The position numbers and the translations under genes were made by a program. Source: Rhabditoides inermis (taxonomy: Eukaryota; Nematoda; Chromadorea; Rhabditida; Rhabditidae). Taken from it: a DNA stretch of 64,000 bases. Position 1 is the stretch's first letter. Each line of letters starts with the position of its first letter. Below are positions 30,885 through 45,800 of this stretch, piece by piece. Location of the stretch: positions 414,001 to 478,000 of the forward strand of contig CAWZYM010000242.1 in the NCBI GenBank assembly GCA_963966185.1. Direction: 5' to 3'. The notes below the pieces were generated by a model. It was not told the DNA's origin. It saw only the letters and a list, made by a program, of their open reading frames with translations, and made no database searches.

Positions 30885-33745
30885 CTGAACAAAACATCTT
30901 AATAATCTGTTTTAGTTATTGAGTTTACTTGTTGCGGATGAATTTTTGGATTATGTCTCCTATCCAGTTTCTTCCGAACAAGCTTAGCTGGTACTTTCGG
31001 TACAAACCGAGGACCTCCTCGCGGTCGCGCATCGTGAAATCCTGATAAAGAGAAAGTTAGCATAACTCATGCGAGAAGGCATTATGGAATGTAGTGAATG
31101 AGATTATATACCATATTAGTACACTTGGTACTTGTTTGACCCTTCAAACATTTTGAACTGATGAGCTTCTGACAACCAGAAACCGTGTTTAATGAGTCAC
31201 TTTCACATTTCTCATAGTTGAACATGTTAACAACTCACATCGTAGACAGGAGAAATTGATTTCGGGAGAACGATTATCATCAGATGGCTAAATCGAGTGA
31301 ACATCTAAAAAGAAAACTCTAAGAGTGTACTACAAGGGAACAAACGTCCGGAGTTGTGATCAATGTCTGGATCATGTTGAATATCGCGTATGTCACACAC
31401 ATGATCAAAGACAAGCTGAAATGAAAACGAAATACGGAAAATTCACTTCAAGAAACTTACTATTCCCATAGGGGCTCATTCCAATCAGAGGCGATCGCTA
31501 GTAGAAGCCACGTCATGAAATTGAGAACGGATCCGGGAATGAGAAAGGGCAGATTTCTCTGCGTCTGTAATCTAGCCTTGAGAACAATTTCATCAACTCT
31601 CCGCTCGCCTTGTTCACATTGTGTCTTGTGATAGGGTTCTCGACAATGTACTGTTCTCTGCGCGCGCCTAGATGGGGACGGAACCTGTATGTGAATGTCA
31701 GATGTGGATCATGGCTAAGAGTATGCTCAACGCACTTCTTCAGCAGCTTGGCTCCCTCGGTCAGCGCTCCATTCAGGATCATCGGCAGGCCCATCAAGAA
31801 GACCATCGGTACGTAGGAGGACGTTGTCTTCGCGGAGAATCGTCCCATGCAAGTCCATATGGTGGGTATCTTAAATGTGAGTGTCATTTCTTGTGCAGTT
31901 GCGCTGTCACTTGCCTCTTCCCATCCATACACCACCGCAGCCAGCACGGAGATGAATGTAGCCGCATAAGGTCCGAGAGTGCGCGACTGAATAGAATCAA
32001 GTAGCGGGTCAAATAGGCTCAATAGGCTCTTCTCTCACCAGTTCTAGTAGCCCATATCGCCGCCTTCCTTCACAGTCGACGTCCCAAGCATTTCTATTCA
32101 GATTTTTGAATAGTGTGAACGTGTTGAGAGCCTCATTACTCCACATCCACTGACCTAAAATCGATTTGATCACACTTTTGAAAAATGAAGAAAAGTCGAT
32201 AACAAAATTTGCATGATTCTGTTTTAGAATGAGAATATGAATATTAGTATCATCTAACTCACACGCGACGTATGATGACGAAATAACCCAATAGAATATC
32301 CGGCATACCGGCATACTGAACTGTACCACGTCAGGATGTCTATAATAACTATACATAGTACTGGTATGTATTGATTGATGTTCTTACTTAAACAGTGCAG
32401 CTCCGAGGTTTCCAAACGCGAGCGTCGTGTGTCGATAGTCCTGGTACGAGTCTTGTGGATCCTGGAAACAGTTAACTTCATTTCATTGTTATTAACGCAA
32501 ATCTGTTTTATTTCTACCTGGTTCTCCGACACTTTCGTGATCTTGGCCGCCATTTTCGAGAGGAGGGTGAGGATACTGCTCGAGGCAACGATCACGCTTC
32601 CGACAGTCGATGGAGAGAGGATCGACACCTACAACCACATGTCAATACTTCGGTATTTGTCAGTATCACCAGTAACAAGTAACAAATAGATAATGTCTCA
32701 TTTGTCAAACGGGCGAGGAAAGCCGGAAACATTGCATTCTCGAATTTTTTTTTCATTTTGGTATGCCCGAAGAAAAAAAATCGTCACATTTGTCATTAAA
32801 GTGACACTTTTATTGATCCGCAACCGGAAAAATTTTGAATTTCGCATTGGCGGGCTATAATTCTTGAACTCGAGATGCGTATTACATAAGGATGTGTTTA
32901 TCGGCTTCTACGGCTCAAGTTTATGCTAGAAACTGAAATTCATCTTACAATTGTACTTAAAAATTCCAGTCATTCAAGAAGTTTTCGACACTCAACTGTG
33001 ATGTAACCTCACTTTTTTTGTTTCATCCGGAGGAGTAAGAAAATACAATTAAATTGGCGCGCGGGCTTTTCGCGCCGAGACCATTTGAGCAACTCGGTCG
33101 CGGCGCGGTCGCACTATCCGTCTGGATCGGTTTTCTCATTTTTAATGAATATTATGTTCATGAAAAGAGATTGTATTTTCATTTTCTTGCACGTGAATTT
33201 CTTGGTTTGTACAAGAAGTTTAGAGTGGTATGTCCTTTTAAATTAGAGAACGCGCGTCAGCACCCTCTTTTTCATAGTGATTGTCCACGCGCGCTAGAAT
33301 GCCGCAAAACTTTTGGAGGTTTTTTTTCTAATGGAGTGATATTTGTTTTGAAATTGGTTGAGTTTGAAGCGATATATCGAGACGGAATTTGGCCGCGGAC
33401 TTCTCTGTAACTCTCTTCAACTAGCATTATCAGATATATTTTCACTGTTGGTCATGTTTAGCACACTGTAGTTCAATATGAATTATACTATAAAACTGTT
33501 ACAGAATTGTTTTGTTTGTTTCAATATCTTTATGCGTTTCCGAGATACATATGCATATGCGCGCTTGAAGTGCTAAAAAACCTATATGCCATCCGTGACT
33601 TTTCACGTGTTGTGCAGTTTTGTGTAACACAACTTGTAGGTCTTCAACTATTCAAAACGGTTTCATTAGAAGGAATCGAACTCGTGGATAGCTCGCAGAG
33701 ATTCCGCGCTGGCGGCGCGCACTACAACTGCGCTATAATATTGTA

Positions 33746-33810
<65 letters not shown>

Positions 33811-36800
33811 CAGGTAGAATCATTAAATCGCTCATGAGAGAACTCCTAGCCCATAAATTTTGAGAAAACTTTTATCTAAAGCTCTCAATCTGATTTGACC
33901 CATTGTGTGGTTCAGCACAAACGTAAGGAAATGACACAAACCAACCGATGCACCGCTTGTAAAAAAATGATCTCGGCTTTTACACGCTGGAGTGATAGGT
34001 GGTGGAAACTCACAGATTCGTCGTCGTTCGCGATCCAAGTCCGGTTCGCCGCGTTGATTTGACATCGGTCTCCCACGTATCCCTGCTCACAGTCACACGA
34101 CACGTGATCCACCTGCAATCAAACATATTCCTTTCTGTACAACTGATGTTTTTGTATGGTTTCGTGTTATGTATTTTGATGATAAATCATGTGATATTTA
34201 AAAGCTAAACATTCAATTGCAGAATTAAAATCAAAATATATAGCCTGTATCAAAAATTCGTATCATTTTTATTTCTAAATTTAGCTGTTTTGGGTGATGT
34301 CAATCCAGTATTTTTTCTGTGATGAACTTTTTTGAAACACGTGCCCGTTTCTATACATACAAAAACAAAATGCCCTTCCCTATACATACAATTAAGACAA
34401 AAAAAACTGGAACCAAAACTTATTGTGTGCTCCTATGAGTAAAATTATATCATTGTTTTGGATTTAGGAGCCGACCCATGCGATTCAATCAGTCTAGAAA
34501 TTCACAATTACCCTGCTATCGCAGATTCCATGCCCGCTGCAACTGTTCTCCTGGCACAGTTGGGGAGACTTCCAGCAGGCGAACTTCTGCAATGAATATG
34601 GTAAGATAGAATTAGTTTTAGTGGTTTTAGTCTCTCACCGTCCACCCCTCCTTACAGATGCATTGGAAGAGTCCGTCGGGTCTTTCTATGCACTGTCTCG
34701 TTCCAAATCTGTGGCACTGTGCACAAGATTCGAAGAAGCGCGGGTTGCCCGCCACTTCTCTCTCCTCCGGCTCCTCCCACTTCTCTGCAACCACACCGGT
34801 TATAGTTTGTAAATGAACGTGAGTATGTTTTACCTGCAGGACGGTTGCACCTGAGCATAGTGGGGTGCGGTCTAAATTCGCCCCTTTCCGAACATTTGAC
34901 GGTCACGAAGGTGCTGTTAGTTCGAGAACACAGAATCTTTTTTGTCTCATCCACTCGGAGGACTTCTTAAATGTACAGATGGTTAGTGCGCGTTGTAGTT
35001 TGTGTTCTTACCGGATGTGTTCTTGATCACATATTCATCCATGAGGTCCAGTCGTTCGAACTCAGACAAATGACACACGGGGTTCAGACAATATTCTGAA
35101 AAAATAGCATACATACAAGTCTGGGAAGGTCATCACATAAACATTTCGATGTGTTGATGCAAACAAATTTGATGAGTGCGACAGCAGTGTAGACCTTTGC
35201 GATTTTGCAGTAGGTTTGATGCAGAGTACTGGAGCCACGCTTGCTATAAGAGTTCGGTAGTCATGTGACGCGCATAAGGAAGAGTGGATGGAGGGAGAAC
35301 AGACAGTACGGCAGCAGTGTGAGACCGACGCGGTTTGATGCATATTACTGGAGTCACGCATGCTATAAGAGTACGGTAGTCATGAGATGCGTATAAGCAC
35401 TACGAGGAAGAGTGGATGGAGGGAGAACAGACAGTACGGCAGTAGTGTAGACCGACGAGGTTTTTTTTGCAGATTACTGTAGCCACGCGTGCTATAAGAG
35501 TTCGGTAGTCATGTGACGCGCATAAGCACCACGAGGAAGAGTGGATGGAGGGAGAACAGACAGTACGGCAGTAGTGTAGACCGACGAGGTTTTTTGCAGA
35601 TTACTGGAGCCACGCGTGCTATAAGAGTACGGTAGTCATGTGACGCGCATAAGGAAGAGTGGATGGAGGGAGAACAGACAGTACGGCAGCAGTGTGAGAC
35701 CGACGCGGTTTGATGCGAAGTACTGGAGCCACGCATGCTATAAGAGTTCGGTAGTCATGTGACGCGCATAAGCACCACGAGGAAGAGTGGATTGAGGGAG
35801 AACAGACAGTACGGCAGCAGTGTGAGACCGACGCGGTTTGATGCATATTACTGGAGTCACGCATGCTATAAGAGTACGGTAGTCATGAGATGCGTATAAG
35901 CACTACGAGGAAGAGTGGATGGAGGGAGAACAGACAGTACGGCAGCAGTGTGAGACCGACGCGGTTTGATGCATATTACTGGAGTCACGCATGCTATAAG
36001 AGTACGGTAGTCATGAGATGCGTATAAGCACTACGAGGAAGAGTGGATGGAGGGAGAACAGACAGTACAGCAGCAGTGTGAGACCGACGCGGTTTGATGC
36101 ATATTACTGGAGTCACGCATGCTATAAGAGTACGGTAGTCATGAGATGCGCATAAGCACCACGAGGAAGAGTGGATGGAGGGAGAACAGACAGTACGGCA
36201 GTAGTGTAGACCGACGAGGTTTTTTGCAGATTACTGTAGCCACGCGTGCTATAAGAGTACGGTAGTCATGTGACGCGCACATAAGGAAGAGTGGATGGAG
36301 GGAGAACAGACAGTACAGCAGCAGTGTGAGACCAACGCGGTTTGATGCGAAGTACTGGAGCCACGCGTGCTATAAGAGTACGGTAGTCATGTGACGCGCA
36401 TAAGCACCACGAGGAAGAGTGGATGGAGGGAGAACAGACAGTACGGCAGCAGTGTGAGACCAACGCGGTTTGATGCAAAGTACTGGAGTCACGCGTGCTA
36501 TAAGAGTACGGTAGTCATGTGACGCGCATAAGCACCACGAGGAAGAGTGGATGGAGGGAGAACAGACAGTACGGCAGCAGTGTGAGACCAACGCGGTTTG
36601 ATGCAAAGTACTGGAGCCACGCGTGCTATAAGAGTACGGTAGTCATGTGACGCGCATAAGCACTACGAGGAAAAGTGGATGGAGGGAGAACAGACAGTAC
36701 GGCAGCAGTGTGAGACCAACGCGGTTTTATGCAGGTTACTGAAGCCACGCGTGCTATAAGAGTACGGTAGTCATGTGACGCGCATAAGCACCACGAGGAA

Positions 36801-39800
36801 GAGTGGATGGAGGGAGAACAGACAGTACGGCAGCAGTGTGAGACCGACGCGGTTTGATGCAGAGTACTGGAGCCACGCGTGCTATAAGAGTACGGTAGTC
36901 ATGTGACGCGCATAAGCACCACGAGGAAGAGTGGATGGAGGGAGAACAGACAGTACGGCAGCAGTGTGAGACCGACGATTTTTTATGCAGATTACTGGAG
37001 CCACGCGTGCTATAAGAGTACGGTAGTCATGTGACGCGCATAAGGAAGAGTGGATTGAGGGAAAACAGACAGTACGGCAGCAGTGTGAGACCAACGCGGT
37101 TTGATGCAAAGTACTGGAGCCACGCGTGCTATAAGAGTTCGGTAGTCATGTGACGCGCATAAGCACCACGAGGAAGAGTGGATGGAGGGAGAACAGACAG
37201 TACGGCAGCAGTGTGAGACCGACGCGGTTTGATGCGAAGTACTGGAGCCACGCATGCTATAAGAGTTCGGTAGTCATGTGACGCGCATAAGCACCACGAG
37301 GAAGAGTGGATTGAGGGAGAACAGACAGTACGGCAGCAGTGTGAGACCGACGCGGTTTGATGCATATTACTGGAGTCACGCATGCTATAAGAGTACGGTA
37401 GTCATGAGATGCGTATAAGCACTACGAGGAAGAGTGGATGGAGGGAGAACAGACAGTACGGCAGCAGTGTGAGACCGACGCGGTTTGATGCATATTACTG
37501 GAGTCACGCATGCTATAAGAGTACGGTAGTCATGAGATGCGCATAAGCACCACGAGGAAGAGTGGATGGAGGGAGAACAGACAGTACGGCAGTAGTGTAG
37601 ACCGACGAGGTTTTTTGCAGATTACTGTAGCCACGCGTGCTATAAGAGTACGGTAGTCATGTGACGCGCACATAAGGAAGAGTGGATGGAGGGAGAACAG
37701 ACAGTACAGCAGCAGTGTGAGACCAACGCGGTTTGATGCGAAGTACTGGAGCCACGCGTGCTATAAAAGTACGGTAGTCATGTGACGCGCATAAGCACCA
37801 CGAGGAAGAGTGGATGGAGGGAGAACAGACAGTACGGCAGCAGTGTGAGACCAACGCGGTTTGATGCAAAGTACTGGAGTCACGCGTGCTATAAGAGTAC
37901 GGTAGTCATGTGACGCGCATAAGCACCACGAGGAAGAGTGGATTCAGGGAGAACAGACAGTACGGCAGCAGTGTGAGACCAACGCGGTTTGATGCAAAGT
38001 ACTGGAGTCACGCGTGCTATAAGAGTACGGTAGTCATGTGACGCGCATAAGCACCACGAGGAAGAGTGGATGGAGGGAGAACAGACAGTACGGCAGCAGT
38101 GTGAGACCAACGCGGTTTGATGCAAAGTACTGGAGTCACGCGTGCTATAAGAGTACGGTAGTCATGTGACGCGCATAAGCACCACGAGGAAGAGTGGATG
38201 GAGGGAGAACAGACAGTACGGCAGCAGTGTGAGACCAACGCGGTTTGATGCAAAGTACTGGAGCCACGCGTGCTATAAGAGTACGGTAGTCATGTGACGC
38301 GCATAAGCACTACGAGGAAAAGTGGATGGAGGGAGAACAGACAGTACGGCAGCAGTGTGAGACCAACGCGGTTTTATGCAGGTTACTGAAGCCACGCGTG
38401 CTATAAGAGTACGGTAGTCATGTGACGCGCATAAGCACCACGAGGAAGAGTGGATGGAGGGAGAACAGACAGTACGGCAGCAGTGTGAGACCGACGATTT
38501 TTTATGCAGATTACTGGAGCCACGCGTGCTATAAGAGTACGGTAGTCATGTGACGCGCATAAGGAAGAGTGGATTGAGGGAGAACAGACAGTACGGCAGC
38601 AGTGTGAGACCAACGCGGTTTGATGCAAAGTACTGGAGCCACGCGTGCTATAAGAGTTCGGTAGTCATGTGACGCGCATAAGCACCACGAGGAAGAGTGG
38701 ATGGAGGGAGAACAGACAGTACGGCAGCAGTGTGAGACCGACGCGGTTTGATGCGAAGTACTGGAGCCACGCATGCTATAAGAGTTCGGTAGTCATGTGA
38801 CGCGCATAAGCACCACGAGGAAGAGTGGATTGAGGGAGAACAGACAGTACGGCAGCAGTGTGAGACCGACGCGGTTTGATGCATATTACTGGAGTCACGC
38901 ATGCTATAAGAGTACGGTAGTCATGAGATGCGTATAAGCACTACGAGGAAGAGTGGATGGAGGGAGAACAGACAGTACGGCAGCAGTGTGAGACCAACGC
39001 GGTTTGATGCATATTACTGGAGTCACGCATGCTATAAGAGTACGGTAGTCATGAGATGCGTATAAGCACCACGAGGAAGAGTGGATTGAGGGAGAACAGA
39101 CAGTACGGCAGCAGTGTGAGACCAACGCGGTTTGATGCATATTACTGGAGTCACGCATGCTATAAGAGTACGGTAGTCATGAGATGCGCATAAGCACCAC
39201 GAGGAAGAGTGGATGGAGGGAGAACAGACAGTACGGCAGCAGTGTGAGACCAACGCGGTTTGATGCAAAGTACTGGAGTCACGCGTGCTATAAGAGTACG
39301 GTAGTCATGTGACGCGCATAAGCACCACGAGGAAGAGTGGATGGAGGGAGAACAGACAGTACGGCAGCAGTGTGAGACCAACGCGGTTTGATGCAAAGTA
39401 CTGGAGTCACGCGTGCTATAAGAGTACGGTAGTCATGTGACGCGCATAAGCACCACGAGGAAGAGTGGATGGAGGGAGAACAGACAGTACGGCAGCAGTG
39501 TGAGACCAACGCGGTTTGATGCAAAGTACTGGAGCCACGCGTGCTATAAGAGTACGGTAGTCATGTGACGCGCATAAGCACTACGAGGAAAAGTGGATGG
39601 AGGGAGAACAGACAGTACGGCAGCAGTGTGAGACCAACGCGGTTTTATGCAGGTTACTGAAGCCACGCGTGCTATAAGAGTACGGTAGTCATGTGACGCG
39701 CATAAGCACCACGAGGAAGAGAGGATGGAGGGAGAACAGACAGTACGGCAGCAGTGTGAGACCGACGCGGTTTGATGCGAAGTACTGGAGTCACGCATGC

Positions 39801-42800
39801 TATAAGAGTACGGTAGTCATGAGATGCGTATAAGCACTACGAGGAAGAGTGGATGGAGGGAGAACAGACAGTACGGCAGCAGTGTGAGACCGACGCGGTT
39901 TGATGCATATTACTGGAGTCACGCATGCTATAAGAGTACGGTAGTCATGAGATGCGTATAAGCACTACGAGGAAGAGTGGATGGAGGGAGAACAGACAGT
40001 ACGGCAGCAGTGTGAGACCGACGCGGTTTGATGCATATTACTGGAGTCACGCATGCTATAAGAGTACGGTAGTCATGAGATGCGCATAAGCACCACGAGG
40101 AAGAGTGGATGGAGGGAGAACAGACAGTACGGCAGCAGTGTGAGACCGACGCGGTTTGATGCATATTACTGGAGTCACGCATGCTATAAGAGTACGGTAG
40201 TCATGAGATGCGCATAAGCACCACGAGGAAGAGTGGATGGAGGGAGAACAGACAGTACGGCAGTAGTGTAGACCGACGAGGTTTTTTACAGATTACTGTA
40301 GCCACGCGTGCTATAAGAGTACGGTAGTCATGTGACGCGCACATAAGGAAGAGTGGATGGAGGGAGAACAGACAGTACAGCAGCAGTGTGAGACCAACGC
40401 GGTTTGATGCGAAGTACTGGAGCCACGCGTGCTATAAGAGTACGGTAGTCATGTGACGCGCATAAGCACCACGAGGAAGAGTGGATGGAGGGAGAACAGA
40501 CAGTACGGCAGCAGTGTGAGACCAACGCGGTTTGATGCAAAGTACTGGAGTCACGCGTGCTATAAGAGTACGGTAGTCATGTGACGCGCATAAGCACCAC
40601 GAGGAAGAGTGGATGGAGGGAGAACAGACAGTACGGCAGCAGTGTGAGACCAACGCGGTTTGATGCAAAGTACTGGAGTCACGCGTGCTATAAGAGTACG
40701 GTAGTCATGTGACGCGCATAAGCACCACGAGGAAGAGTGGATGGAGGGAGAACAGACAGTACGGCAGCAGTGTGAGACCAACGCGGTTTGATGCAAAGTA
40801 CTGGAGCCACGCGTGCTATAAGAGTACGGTAGTCATGTGACGCGCATAAGCACTACGAGGAAAAGTGGATGGAGGGAGAACAGACAGTACGGCAGCAGTG
40901 TGAGACCAACGCGGTTTTATGCAGGTTACTGAAGCCACGCGTGCTATAAGAGTACGGTAGTCATGTGACGCGCATAAGCACCACGAGGAAGAGTGGATGG
41001 AGGGAGAACAGACAGTACGGCAGCAGTGTGAGACCGACGCGGTTCGATGCAGAGTACTGGAGCCACGCGTGCTATAAGAGTACGGTAGTCATGTGACGCG
41101 CATAAGCACCACGAGGAAGAGTGGATGGAGGGAGAACAGACAGTACGGCAGCAGTGTGAGACCGACGATTTTTTATGCAGATTACTGGAGCCACGCGTGC
41201 TATAAGAGTACGGTAGTCATGTGACGCGCATAAGGAAGAGTGGATTGAGGGAGAACAGACAGTACGGCAGCAGTGTGAGACCGACGCGGTTTGATGCGAA
41301 GTACTGGAGCCACGCATGCTATAAGAGTTCGGTAGTCATGTGACGCGCATAAGCACCACGAGGAAGAGTGGATTGAGGGAGAACAGACAGTACGGCAGCA
41401 GTGTGAGACCGACGCGGTTTGATGCATATTACTGGAGTCACGCATGCTATAAGAGTACGGTAGTCATGAGATGCGCATAAGCACCACGAGGAAGAGTGGA
41501 TGGAGGGAGAACAGACAGTACGGCAGTAGTGTAGACCGACGAGGTTTTTTGCAGATTACTGTAGCCACGCGTGCTATAAGAGTACGGTAGTCATGTGACG
41601 CGCACATAAGGAAGAGAGGATGGAGGGAGAACAGACAGTACAGCAGCAGTGTGAGACCAACGCGGTTTGATGCGAAGTACTGGAGCCACGCGTGCTATAA
41701 GAGTACGGTAGTCATGTGACGCGCATAAGCACCACGAGGAAGAGTGGATGGAGGGAGAACAGACAGTACGGCAGCAGTGTGAGACCAACGCGGTTTGCTG
41801 CAAAGTACTGGAGTCACGCGTGCTATAAGAGTACGGTAGTCATGTGACGCGCATAAGCACCACGAGGAAGAGTGGATGGAGGGAGAACAGACAGTACGGC
41901 AGCAGTGTGAGACCAACGCGGTTTGATGCAAAGTACTGGAGCCACGCGTGCTATAAGAGTACGGTAGTCATGTGACGCGCATAAGCACTACGAGGAAAAG
42001 TGGATGGAGGGAGAACAGACAGTACGGCAGCAGTGTGAGACCAACGCGGTTTTATGCAGGTTACTGAAGCCACGCGTGCTATAAGAGTACGGTAGTCATG
42101 TGACGCGCATAAGCACCACGAGGAAGAGTGGATGGAGGGAGAACAGACAGTACGGCAGCAGTGTGAGACCAACGCGGTTTGCTGCAAAGTACTGGAGTCA
42201 CGCGTGCTATAAGAGTACGGTAGTCATGTGACGCGCATAAGCACCACGAGGAAGAGTGGATGGAGGGAGAACAGACAGTACGGCAGCAGTGTGAGACCAA
42301 CGCGGTTTGATGCAAAGTACTGGAGCCACGCGTGCTATAAGAGTACGGTAGTCATGTGACGCGCATAAGCACTACGAGGAAAAGTGGATGGAGGGAGAAC
42401 AGACAGTACGGCAGCAGTGTGAGACCAACGCGGTTTTATGCAGAGTACTGGAGCCACGCGTGCTATAAGAGTACGGTAGTCATGTGACGCGCATAAGCAC
42501 CACGAGGAAGAGTGGATGGAGGGAGAACAGACAGTACGGCAGCAGTGTGAGACCGACGATTTTTTATGCAGATTACTGGAGCCACGCGTGCTATAAGAGT
42601 ACGGTAGTCATGTGACGCGCATAAGGAAGAGTGGATTGAGGGAGAACAGACAGTACGGCAGCAGTGTGAGACCAACGCGGTTTGATGCAAAGTACTGGAG
42701 CCACGCGTGCTATAAGAGTTCGGTAGTCATGTGACGCGCATAAGGAAGAGTGGATGGAGGAAGAACAGACAGTACGGCAGCAGTGTGAGACTAACGCGGT

Positions 42801-45800
42801 TTGATGCAGATTACTGGAGCCACGCGTGCTATAAGAGTACGGTAGTCATGTGACGCGCATAAGGAAGAGTGGATTGAGGGAGAACAGACAGTACGGCAGC
42901 AGTGTGAGACCGACGCGGTTTGATGCGAAGTACTGGAGCCACGCATGCTATAAGAGTTCGGTAGTCATGTGACGCGCATAAGCACCACGAGGAAGAGTGG
43001 ATGGAGGGAGAACAGACAGTACGGCAGCAGTGTGAGACCGACGCGGTTTGATGCGAAGTACTGGAGCCACGCGTGCTATAAGAGTACGGTAGTCATGTGA
43101 CGCGCATAAGCACCACGAGGAAGAGTGGATGGAGGGAGAACAGACAGTACGGCAGCAGTGTGAGACCAACGCGGTTTGATGCAAAGTACTGGAGTCACGC
43201 GTGCTATAAGAGTACGGTAGTCATGTGACGCGCATAAGCACCACGAGGAAGAGTGGATGGAGGGAGAACAGACAGTACGGCAGCAGTGTGAGACCAACGC
43301 GGTTTGATGCAAAGTACTGGAGCCACGCGTGCTATAAGAGTACGGTAGTCATGTGACGCGCATAAGCACTACGAGGAAAAGTGGATGGAGGGAGAACAGA
43401 CAGTACGGCAGCAGTGTGAGACCAACGCGGTTTTATGCAGGTTACTGAAGCCACGCGTGCTATAAGAGTACGGTAGTCATGTGACGCGCATAAGCACCAC
43501 GAGGAAGAGTGGATGGAGGGAGAACAGACAGTACGGCAGCAGTGTGAGACCGACGCGGTTTGATGCAGAGTACTGGAGCCACGCGTGCTATAAGAGTACG
43601 GTAGTCATGTGACGCGCATAAGCACCACGAGGAAGAGTGGATGGAGGGAGAACAGACAGTACGGCAGCAGTGTGAGACCGACGATTTTTTATGCAGATTA
43701 CTGGAGCCACGCGTGCTATAAGAGTACGGTAGTCATGTGACGCGCATAAGGAAGAGTGGATTGAGGGAAAACAGACAGTACGGCAGCAGTGTGAGACCAA
43801 CGCGGTTTGATGCAAAGTACTGGAGCCACGCGTGCTATAAGAGTTCGGTAGTCATGTGACGCGCATAAGCACCACGAGGAAGAGTGGATGGAGGGAGAAC
43901 AGACAGTACGGCAGCAGTGTGAGACCGACGCGGTTTGATGCGAAGTACTGGAGCCACGCATGCTATAAGAGTTCGGTAGTCATGTGACGCGCATAAGCAC
44001 CACGAGGAAGAGTGGATTGAGGGAGAACAGACAGTACGGCAGCAGTGTGAGACCGACGCGGTTTGATGCATATTACTGGAGTCACGCATGCTATAAGAGT
44101 ACGGTAGTCATGAGATGCGTATAAGCACTACGAGGAAGAGTGGATGGAGGGAGAACAGACAGTACGGCAGCAGTGTGAGACCGACGCGGTTTGATGCATA
44201 TTACTGGAGTCACGCATGCTATAAGAGTACGGTAGTCATGAGATGCGCATAAGCACCACGAGGAAGAGTGGATGGAGGGAGAACAGACAGTACGGCAGTA
44301 GTGTAGACCGACGAGGTTTTTTGCAGATTACTGTAGCCACGCGTGCTATAAGAGTACGGTAGTCATGTGACGCGCACATAAGGAAGAGTGGATGGAGGGA
44401 GAACAGACAGTACAGCAGCAGTGTGAGACCAACGCGGTTTGATGCGAAGTACTGGAGCCACGCGTGCTATAAAAGTACGGTAGTCATGTGACGCGCATAA
44501 GCACCACGAGGAAGAGTGGATGGAGGGAGAACAGACAGTACGGCAGCAGTGTGAGACCAACGCGGTTTGATGCAAAGTACTGGAGTCACGCGTGCTATAA
44601 GAGTACGGTAGTCATGTGACGCGCATAAGCACCACGAGGAAGAGTGGATGGAGGGAGAACAGACAGTACGGCAGCAGTGTGAGACCAACGCGGTTTGATG
44701 CAAAGTACTGGAGTCACGCGTGCTATAAGAGTACGGTAGTCATGTGACGCGCATAAGCACCACGAGGAAGAGTGGATGGAGGGAGAACAGACAGTACGGC
44801 AGCAGTGTGAGACCAACGCGGTTTGATGCAAAGTACTGGAGTCACGCGTGCTATAAGAGTACGGTAGTCATGTGACGCGCATAAGCACCACGAGGAAGAG
44901 TGGATGGAGGGAGAACAGACAGTACGGCAGCAGTGTGAGACCAACGCGGTTTGATGCAAAGTACTGGAGCCACGCGTGCTATAAGAGTACGGTAGTCATG
45001 TGACGCGCATAAGCACTACGAGGAAAAGTGGATGGAGGGAGAACAGACAGTACGGCAGCAGTGTGAGACCAACGCGGTTTTATGCAGGTTACTGAAGCCA
45101 CGCGTGCTATAAGAGTACGGTAGTCATGTGACGCGCATAAGCACCACGAGGAAGAGTGGATGGAGGGAGAACAGACAGTACGGCAGCAGTGTGAGACCGA
45201 CGCGGTTTGATGCAGAGTACTGGAGCCACGCGTGCTATAAGAGTACGGTAGTCATGTGACGCGCATAAGCACCACGAGGAAGAGTGGATGGAGGGAGAAC
45301 AGACAGTACGGCAGCAGTGTGAGACCGACGATTTTTTATGCAGATTACTGGAGCCACGCGTGCTATAAGAGTACGGTAGTCATGTGACGCGCATAAGGAA
45401 GAGTGGATTGAGGGAGAACAGACAGTACGGCAGCAGTGTGAGACCAACGCGGTTTGATGCAAAGTACTGGAGCCACGCGTGCTATAAGAGTTCGGTAGTC
45501 ATGTGACGCGCATAAGCACCACGAGGAAGAGTGGATGGAGGGAGAACAGACAGTACGGCAGCAGTGTGAGACCGACGCGGTTTGATGCGAAGTACTGGAG
45601 CCACGCATGCTATAAGAGTTCGGTAGTCATGTGACGCGCATAAGCACCACGAGGAAGAGTGGATTGAGGGAGAACAGACAGTACGGCAGCAGTGTGAGAC
45701 CGACGCGGTTTGATGCATATTACTGGAGTCACGCATGCTATAAGAGTACGGTAGTCATGAGATGCGTATAAGCACTACGAGGAAGAGTGGATGGAGGGAG